A model generated the notes under the pieces. It did not search any database. It had not been told where the DNA came from and worked only from the letters and a program-made list of their open reading frames with translations. Positions 59,160 to 64,000 of a stretch of 64,000 nucleotides of DNA are shown in pieces. Origin of the DNA: Bacteroidales bacterium (GTDB lineage Bacteria; Bacteroidota; Bacteroidia; Bacteroidales; UBA932); contig JAFRRF010000041.1 of assembly GCA_017428245.1 (NCBI GenBank), forward strand, positions 1-64,000, read 5' to 3'. Position 1 is the first letter of the stretch. Each line of letters starts with the position of its first letter. The translations under genes were made by a program, and so were the position numbers.

Positions 59160-59471
59160 ATGTACGCAATCGTAGATATTGCAGGACAGCAGTTCAAAGT
59201 GGAAGCGGGCAAGCAGATCTTCGTCAACCGTCAGGCTGCCGAGGTCGGATCGTCCGTCTCTTACGACAAGGTGTTGCTTCTCGCCGGTGACGAGGGTGGC
59301 GTCAAGGTCGGTAATCCGTACATCGAAGGTGCAGCCGTCAATGCGACGGTCGTCGAGCACTGCAAAGCCGACAAAGTGATCATCTTCAAGAAGAAGCGCC
59401 GCAAGGGCTATCAGAAGAAGAACGGACACCGCCAGTACCTGACCAAAATCCAGATCGAAGGCATCGCGTAA
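59160..59471 (+). CDS. rplU: 50S ribosomal protein L21
   Basis: This is a 103-residue large-subunit protein that binds 23S rRNA. MYAIVDIAGQQFKVEAGKQI at the start and KKKRRKGYQKKNGHRQYLT near the end are the L21 signatures, and the length is standard. It forms the usual rplU-rpmA pair, with L27 following after 26 bp. A promoter and a foldable leader lie upstream. Confidence 0.97.
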   Translation: MYAIVDIAGQQFKVEAGKQIFVNRQAAEVGSSVSYDKVLLLAGDEGGVKVGNPYIEGAAVNATVVEHCKADKVIIFKKKRRKGYQKKNGHRQYLTKIQIEGIA

Positions 59472-59497
59472 CTAACCATTAAAAACAAGAACGAGTT

Positions 59498-59767
59498 ATG
59501 GCACACAAAAAAGGTGTAGGTAGTTCGAAGAACGGCCGTGAATCACAAAGCAAACGTTTGGGCGTCAAATTGTTCGGTGGTCAGTATTGCAAAGCCGGCA
59601 ACATCCTCGTACGTCAGCGGGGAACCGTCCACAATCCGGGTGAAAACGTCGGTATGGGCAAAGATCATACGCTCTTTGCACTCGTAGACGGCGTGGTCAC
59701 GTTCAAGAAGAAAATGGGTGACAAGTCCTACGTATCGGTCGTCCCGATGCCGAAGGCTGAAGCTTAA
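59498..59767 (+). CDS. rpmA: 50S ribosomal protein L27
   Basis: This is an 89-residue protein near the peptidyl-transferase centre. [43 protein letters not shown] and [16 protein letters not shown] are standard L27 motifs. The N-terminus begins directly with AHKKG, so there is no cleaved extension of the Firmicutes type. A bidirectional terminator follows 23 bp after the stop. Confidence 0.97.
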   Translation: MAHKKGVGSSKNGRESQSKRLGVKLFGGQYCKAGNILVRQRGTVHNPGENVGMGKDHTLFALVDGVVTFKKKMGDKSYVSVVPMPKAEA

Positions 59768-59785
59768 ATCCAATTGAGCATGTAT

Positions 59786-59818
59786 AAAAAACGGAGACCG
59801 ACCGGTCTCCGTTTTTTA
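59786..59818. terminator. Bidirectional rho-independent terminator
   Basis: A 9-bp perfect stem (59791-59799 with 59804-59812, ACGGAGACC/GGTCTCCGT) with a GACC loop is flanked by an A-run and a T-run. It can terminate rpmA on the plus strand and the C69 dipeptidase gene on the minus strand. Confidence 0.85.
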
Positions 59819-61465
59819 TTATTTCTTCAGGTCGTTCGCGACGCCGCGCAGCCAGCGTTCACGGAACTTCGGGTGCAAGGGTGAAGCCGGAATGTGCTTG
59901 CCGTTGCCGTTGTCCTTGAAGCTGCCGTCGTCGTTGGTCTGCTTGATGTTGCCGTCCATATATTTGACCAGCATGCGGTTTCCGAGTTCCTTCCACTGGT
60001 CGAACAGTGTCTGCGCACGTTTGACGGAGAAGGCGGTCAGGGCATCGATGGCCTGCGGTTTGTTGCCGGCCTGGATCATCTTGAGGGCCTTGGAGTCCAT
60101 CTCGTCGACCAGCGTCTTGCTTTCGTTCTCGAAGCAGTCGATGGCTGCCCGCAGTTCGGGCGCCACGCGGTCGTAGAACAGGTAGGCCAGGTGGGTGGTG
60201 CGGTTGAAGAGCCAGAAAGCGGAGGTTTCGCTGAAGGTCATCATATCGCCGTTGCCGACGGCATAGCTCTGCGGAACCTTCTTCGTGCAGACATAGATGG
60301 GCGTCAAGGCGCTGGTGGCGGAGTCGTCGACGCCGAACCAGTTGAGGGCGCCGATTTCGTCGGGCAGCCAGCCGCGGGCCTGGGCGACGAACCAGAAGCC
60401 CGTCTGCTGCGTACCGGCGGAACGCTCGAATTCATATTCCTTGCCGTCCACTTCGAAGCCCATCGGGCGCCAGCGGTAGGGGCGGCGGAATTCACCGGCA
60501 CCGACATCTTCCGAGAAGTCGAAGGGCGTGCCCTCGAAGTGGTCGCGCTGGGCGTCGGCGATATCTTTCACCGTCAGTTTTTTCTTGGGACGGATGGTCA
60601 GCGGCATCTTGTTGGCCGGGTTGTCGCCGGCGGCGAAGTCGAGGTAGCGGTCGGCGTCGAAGTTCTCGCCACCGAGGATGCGGAAGGCCGACCAGGTGCG
60701 GGTTTCGCAGCCGCGGAGGGTGTCGTGGCTGGCCGGGGCGTAGGCGTCGCAGAAGCTGAAGTCTTCATCCTTGCCGGTGAAGAAGCCCATCTTCCGGGCG
60801 AAGCTGATCACGTCGGGCGCATAGATGCAGTTGTCGGGATCGTGGAGCGGGAAGTGGTGGATGCGGCTGCAGTTGGCGTGGGCCGAGATTTCCCCGTCGG
60901 GGATGCGGATGGCCACCCAGACCGCGCCTTTCTCTTTGCCCTTGCCGATGATTTCCATGATCCAGGCCTCTTCCGTGTCGGCGATCGAGAACGTCTCGCC
61001 TTCGGAGGCATAGCCGTATTTGGCCAGCAGGTCGCCGATCGTGGCGATGGCTTCCCGGGCGGTCCGGGCGCGCTGGAGCGTGAGGTAGATCAGCGAGCCG
61101 TAGTCGATCAGGCCGTCGGGATTGGTCAGCCCTTCGCGGCCGCCGAAGGTGGTCTCGCCGATGATGAGCTGGTGTTCATTGATGTTGCCGGCCACCTGGA
61201 ACGTATGGGGAACCTGCGGGATGCGGCCCAGGTAACGGCCGCTGTCCCAGTCGTAAACATCGGTCATCGCGCCGGCCGGCCAGTTGGCGGCGGGCCAGTA
61301 ATAGAGCTCTCCGTAGAGCTGGTGGGAGTCGGCCAGGTAACTGACCATGCAGGAGCCGTCGGCGGAGGCGCCTTTGGTTACGATGATGTTGGTGCAGGCC
61401 GACGCCTGGATGGCCGGAGCCAGCAGGCAGACGGCGATCAGGGAGAGGAAGAGCGTTCGTTTCAT
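59819..61465 (-). CDS. C69-family dipeptidase (PepD type)
   Basis: This is a 548-residue exported Ntn-hydrolase that cleaves dipeptides. The signal peptide ends at Ala23, so Cys24 (ACTNIIVTKGASADGS) becomes the N-terminal nucleophile, which is the C69 arrangement. Family marks include QLIIGETTFGG, SIADTEEAWIMEIIGKG and VAIRIPDGEISAHANCSRI. The start at 61465 is chosen to begin the signal; upstream frame lies inside serS. It has a TAnnTTTG element 20 bp upstream and shares a terminator with rpmA. Confidence 0.92.
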   Translation of the reverse strand: MKRTLFLSLIAVCLLAPAIQASACTNIIVTKGASADGSCMVSYLADSHQLYGELYYWPAANWPAGAMTDVYDWDSGRYLGRIPQVPHTFQVAGNINEHQLIIGETTFGGREGLTNPDGLIDYGSLIYLTLQRARTAREAIATIGDLLAKYGYASEGETFSIADTEEAWIMEIIGKGKEKGAVWVAIRIPDGEISAHANCSRIHHFPLHDPDNCIYAPDVISFARKMGFFTGKDEDFSFCDAYAPASHDTLRGCETRTWSAFRILGGENFDADRYLDFAAGDNPANKMPLTIRPKKKLTVKDIADAQRDHFEGTPFDFSEDVGAGEFRRPYRWRPMGFEVDGKEYEFERSAGTQQTGFWFVAQARGWLPDEIGALNWFGVDDSATSALTPIYVCTKKVPQSYAVGNGDMMTFSETSAFWLFNRTTHLAYLFYDRVAPELRAAIDCFENESKTLVDEMDSKALKMIQAGNKPQAIDALTAFSVKRAQTLFDQWKELGNRMLVKYMDGNIKQTNDDGSFKDNGNGKHIPASPLHPKFRERWLRGVANDLKK

Positions 61466-61485
61466 ATCGGTTTGGATTTGTCCTA

Positions 61486-61525
61486 CAAATTTAAGAAAAA
61501 CAAAGATTGATTTTTTATATATTTG
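61486..61525. promoter_or_regulatory. Divergent -7 elements between the dipeptidase gene and serS
   Basis: The minus strand reads TAAATTTG at 61486-61493, facing the dipeptidase gene. The plus strand reads TATATTTG at 61518-61525, facing serS 25 bp before its ATG. Both match TAnnTTTG. Clear -33 boxes are not visible for either. Confidence 0.55.
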
Positions 61526-61550
61526 CAGGATTAACGAAAGGAATTGCCAG

Positions 61551-62822
61551 ATGTTGACGCTCAAACTTTTGCGGGAGAACCCCGAATTCGTCATCGAACG
61601 CTTGCAGGTCAAGCATTTCGATGCCAAACAGATCGTATACGAAATCCTCGATATGGACCACCGCCGCCGGGCGGCGCAGACCGAACTCGACGCCTGCCTC
61701 GCGCAGCAGAAACAGAAAGCCGCCGAAATCGGCGCCCTGATGAAACAGGGTCGCCGCGACGAGGCTGAAACGGCCAAGCAGGCCGTCGCCGCGCTGAAGG
61801 AAAAGTCCAAGGCCCTTGAGACGGAAATGGCCGAGGCCGAGAAGAAACAGCAGGAACTGGTGGTGCTGCTGCCGAACCTGCCCTGCGCACTCGTGCCGGA
61901 AGGCCGCACCGCGGAGGATAACCTGGTGGTCAAAATGGGCGGCCCAGAGCCGCATCTGCCGGAGCACGCCCTCCCGCACTGGGAACTGGTCAAGAATCTC
62001 GACATCATCGATTTCGACCTGGGCGTGAAACTCACGGGCGCCGGATTCCCGGTCTATAAGGGCAAGGGTGCCAAGATCCAGCGGGCGCTCATTTCCTGGT
62101 TCCTCGAGAAGAACACCGACGCCGGCTATCTGGAGTACCAGCCGCCGTATATGGTGAACGCTGACTCCGGTTTCGGCACCGGCCAGCTGCCCGACAAAGA
62201 AGGACAGATGTACTTCGCCCCGCTCGACGGTTTCTATATGATTCCGACGGCCGAAGTCCCCGTGACCAACATCTATCGCGACGTGATCCTCAAGCCTGAG
62301 GACTTCCCGGTGAAGATGACGGCTTACACCCCGTGCTGGCGCCGCGAGGCCGGCTCCTACGGAAAGGATGTCCGCGGCCTGAACCGTCTGCACCAGTTCG
62401 ACAAGGTGGAGATCGTCCGCCTCGAGCTTCCCGAGAACTCCTACGCCGCCCTCGACGAGATGGTGGCGCACGTGGAGACTCTTGTCCAGGGCCTCGGCCT
62501 GCCATACCGCATCTTGCGGCTCTGCGGCGGCGATATGAGCTTCACCTCCGCCATCACCTACGACTTCGAGGTCTTCTCCGCCGCGCAGCAGCGCTGGCTG
62601 GAAGTCAGCTCGGTGTCGAACTTCGAATCGTACCAGGCCAACCGTCTGAAGCTCCGCTATAAGGATGCCAATGGTAAGACGCAGCTCGCCCATACGCTCA
62701 ACGGCAGCTCGCTCGCGCTCCCGCGCATCCTGGCCACGATTATCGAAAATTACCAGACTGCCGACGGCCACATCGTGGTCCCGGAAGTCCTGCGCAAATA
62801 CACCGGCTTCGACCTCATCTGA
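61551..62822 (+). CDS. serS: Seryl-tRNA synthetase
   Basis: This is a 423-residue class II synthetase that charges tRNA-Ser. Residues about 1-105 are the N-terminal coiled-coil arm (MLTLKLLRENPEFVIERL; many Lys/Glu/Ala heptads) that grips the long variable arm. Motif 2 is CWRREAGSYGKDVRGLNRLHQFDKVE. Motif 3 is NGSSLALPRILATIIENYQ. IPTAEVPVTN and the SSVSNFESYQANRLKLRY stretch are also standard. The ATG at 61551 is preferred; upstream frame is antisense to the dipeptidase gene. The stop overlaps the ruvC start (TGATG). Confidence 0.97.
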   Translation: MLTLKLLRENPEFVIERLQVKHFDAKQIVYEILDMDHRRRAAQTELDACLAQQKQKAAEIGALMKQGRRDEAETAKQAVAALKEKSKALETEMAEAEKKQQELVVLLPNLPCALVPEGRTAEDNLVVKMGGPEPHLPEHALPHWELVKNLDIIDFDLGVKLTGAGFPVYKGKGAKIQRALISWFLEKNTDAGYLEYQPPYMVNADSGFGTGQLPDKEGQMYFAPLDGFYMIPTAEVPVTNIYRDVILKPEDFPVKMTAYTPCWRREAGSYGKDVRGLNRLHQFDKVEIVRLELPENSYAALDEMVAHVETLVQGLGLPYRILRLCGGDMSFTSAITYDFEVFSAAQQRWLEVSSVSNFESYQANRLKLRYKDANGKTQLAHTLNGSSLALPRILATIIENYQTADGHIVVPEVLRKYTGFDLI

Positions 62823-63403
62823 TGGCGGCGGCGCAACGGATCATCCTTGGAATCGACCCCGGAACCAATATCCTTGGTTACGGGGTCATTCTCGTAGATA
62901 AGAAAAGCGTCCATTACGTGGATATGGGAGTGATCGACCTGCGCAAGGAGAAAGACCACTTCCTGAAACTCAGCCGCATTTTCGAAGGGGTGGGGGCCCT
63001 GATGGACCGCTACGCCCCCGACGACCTGGCCATCGAGGCGCCTTTTTACGGGAAGAACGTCCAGTCGATGCTTAAACTGGGCCGGGCGCAGGGCGCTGCC
63101 ATCGCCGCCGGCCTGCACCGCCAGATCCCGGTGTTCGAGTACGCGCCGCGAAAAGTCAAGATGGCCATCACGGGCCGGGGCGATGCCTCGAAAGAGCAGG
63201 TCAAACTGCTGATGGAGAAGACGCTCAAGACGACGCTCGACGCCAAGTTCCTCGATGCCTCCGATGCGCTGGCTATCGCAATGTGTCATTTTTACCAGCT
63301 GACCAGTCCCCTGGTCGACACAGCGTCTTCCCGCAACTGGAAATCTTTCATTGAAGCCCATCCGGGGCGGGTCAGCGGCGGCGTCAGCCCGGAAAAAAAA
63401 TAA
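62822..63403 (+). CDS. ruvC: Crossover junction endodeoxyribonuclease RuvC
   Basis: This 193-residue Holliday-junction resolvase works with RuvAB. The acidic active-site residues are visible in ILGIDPGTNILGYGV (first Asp), LAIEAPFYGKNVQSM (Glu) and DASDALAIAMCHF (C-terminal Asp pair). RKVKMAITGRGDASKEQV is the usual middle motif. The C-terminus carries about 30 extra residues past the catalytic fold. The ATG shares its A with the serS stop, so translation is coupled. Confidence 0.96.
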   Translation: MAAAQRIILGIDPGTNILGYGVILVDKKSVHYVDMGVIDLRKEKDHFLKLSRIFEGVGALMDRYAPDDLAIEAPFYGKNVQSMLKLGRAQGAAIAAGLHRQIPVFEYAPRKVKMAITGRGDASKEQVKLLMEKTLKTTLDAKFLDASDALAIAMCHFYQLTSPLVDTASSRNWKSFIEAHPGRVSGGVSPEKK

Positions 63404-63489
63404 GTGAAAAAAAGGGTGTCCGGTTTTAACCTTTCGCGTACGCGCGAGTCTAAAGACCGTTGATAATAATTTGTGACAATCTTATTTAC

Positions 63490-64000
63490 ATGAAATATCG
63501 TTTTTGCAAGGCAGCCTTACTCGTGTTGCTTCTCGTGGGGGCGGCCTTCGGTGCACAAGCCCAGAATTACAATCTGAAAATCAAATTGGTCGACAAGGGA
63601 ACGAAGGAACCGGTCGGTTATGCTACCGTTGCGTTGACCCCTGACGGAAAGACCGAGGTGTTCAAGTACACGCAGAGCGACGACCAGGGTGCCGCTGAGA
63701 TCAAGGGCATTCCTGCCGGCAAGTACAAGGTGGCCGCAATCCTGATGGGCTATGACAACTATGAGGAGGTGATCGACATCAATAAGGATACGGACTTGGG
63801 CACGAAACAGATGAACGTGCAGGCCAATTTCCTGAAAGGTGCTACCGTGTCGGATGTCGGCAACCCCATCACGGTCAAGAAAGATACTATCACGCATAAC
63901 GTGACGCTGATCAAATCGGCCGACAACGACGTGCTCGAAGACCTGCTCAAGAAACTTCCCGGCGTGGAAGTTTCCTCTGACGGTTCCATCACGGCCAACG
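63490..64000 (+). CDS. TonB-dependent/outer-membrane beta-barrel protein, N-terminal part
   Basis: The first 170 codons are visible. The signal peptide (MKYRFCKAALLVLLLVGAAFGAQAQ) is followed by a carboxypeptidase-regulatory-like beta domain (LVDKGTKEPVGYATVALTPDGKTEVFKYTQSDDQG, about residues 28-105). The start of a plug-like region follows (KKDTITHNVTLIKSADNDVLEDLLKKLPGVEVSSDGSI). This layout fits Bacteroidota outer-membrane barrel proteins of the OMP_b-brl_3 type, not SusC, since the SusC link is absent. The rest lies beyond the right edge. Its function is uncertain. Confidence 0.82.
   Translation, partial: MKYRFCKAALLVLLLVGAAFGAQAQNYNLKIKLVDKGTKEPVGYATVALTPDGKTEVFKYTQSDDQGAAEIKGIPAGKYKVAAILMGYDNYEEVIDINKDTDLGTKQMNVQANFLKGATVSDVGNPITVKKDTITHNVTLIKSADNDVLEDLLKKLPGVEVSSDGSITAN

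Overview
The window reads as a chromosomal segment of a high-GC member of the Bacteroidales (Bacteroidota). The evidence is two SusC/SusD pairs, an ECF sigma/FecR anti-sigma pair, many lipoproteins with Bacteroidota-style lipoboxes, and promoters of the TAnnTTTG type in front of several transcription units. The genus cannot be read from the sequence. Genes are tightly packed, with many ATGA, GTGA and TAATG overlaps. Long open frames antisense to real genes are a by-product of the GC-rich third codon position.

Region 1 (1-11939, minus strand): a histidine-degradation (hut) operon runs ftcD-fchA fusion, hutU, hutH, hutI, then a small lipoprotein and a glycerophosphodiesterase cut by the window edge. 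Upstream lie a GT39-like glycosyltransferase, a DcuA/DcuB-type dicarboxylate transporter, a polytopic acyltransferase-like protein and a lipoprotein. Region 2 (about 11940-16610) is a visibly AT-richer island of small unknown genes, a possible DUF932 remnant, a WYL regulator and an HExxH metallopeptidase. It is bounded on the right by a 155-nt sequence with strong RNA-like folding. Region 3 (16879-24542) is housekeeping: a CPBP protease, a lipocalin-like lipoprotein, a run of five stem-loops next to tRNA-Cys, RluA and RlmI-like RNA modification enzymes, a 3'-5' exonuclease, a lipoprotein form of a glutamate-racemase-like protein, and a PBP4-type D,D-peptidase.

Region 4 (25787-44985, plus strand) is a polysaccharide-utilisation-like locus that I read as directed at amino-sugar polymers, most probably peptidoglycan. 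SusC/SusD and a surface lipoprotein with an internal duplication precede a 1517-residue fusion (ceramidase-like domain, GH20, chitobiase C-terminal-like domain, GH20). MurQ, a MurK-like kinase and a FucP/NagP-type sugar transporter follow. Next come a fusion of an Ntn-hydrolase with a bleomycin-hydrolase-type cysteine peptidase, a GH18-GHL10 fusion, and an N-formylglutamate-amidohydrolase-like lipoprotein. The proposed logic is extracellular or periplasmic trimming of glycan and peptide, import of MurNAc, phosphorylation, and removal of the lactyl ether.

Region 5 (44986-59050) is a second SusCD locus under a divergent ECF sigma/FecR pair, with an STN-domain SusC, SusD, a DcuC transporter, a DUF5689-like/FISUMP lipoprotein, a serine hydrolase of the beta-lactamase fold and an isoaspartyl dipeptidase. 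It looks like a peptide rather than a glycan utilisation locus. Region 6 (59056-64000) is housekeeping again: rplU-rpmA with a structured leader and bidirectional terminator, a C69 dipeptidase, serS, ruvC, and the start of an outer-membrane beta-barrel protein.
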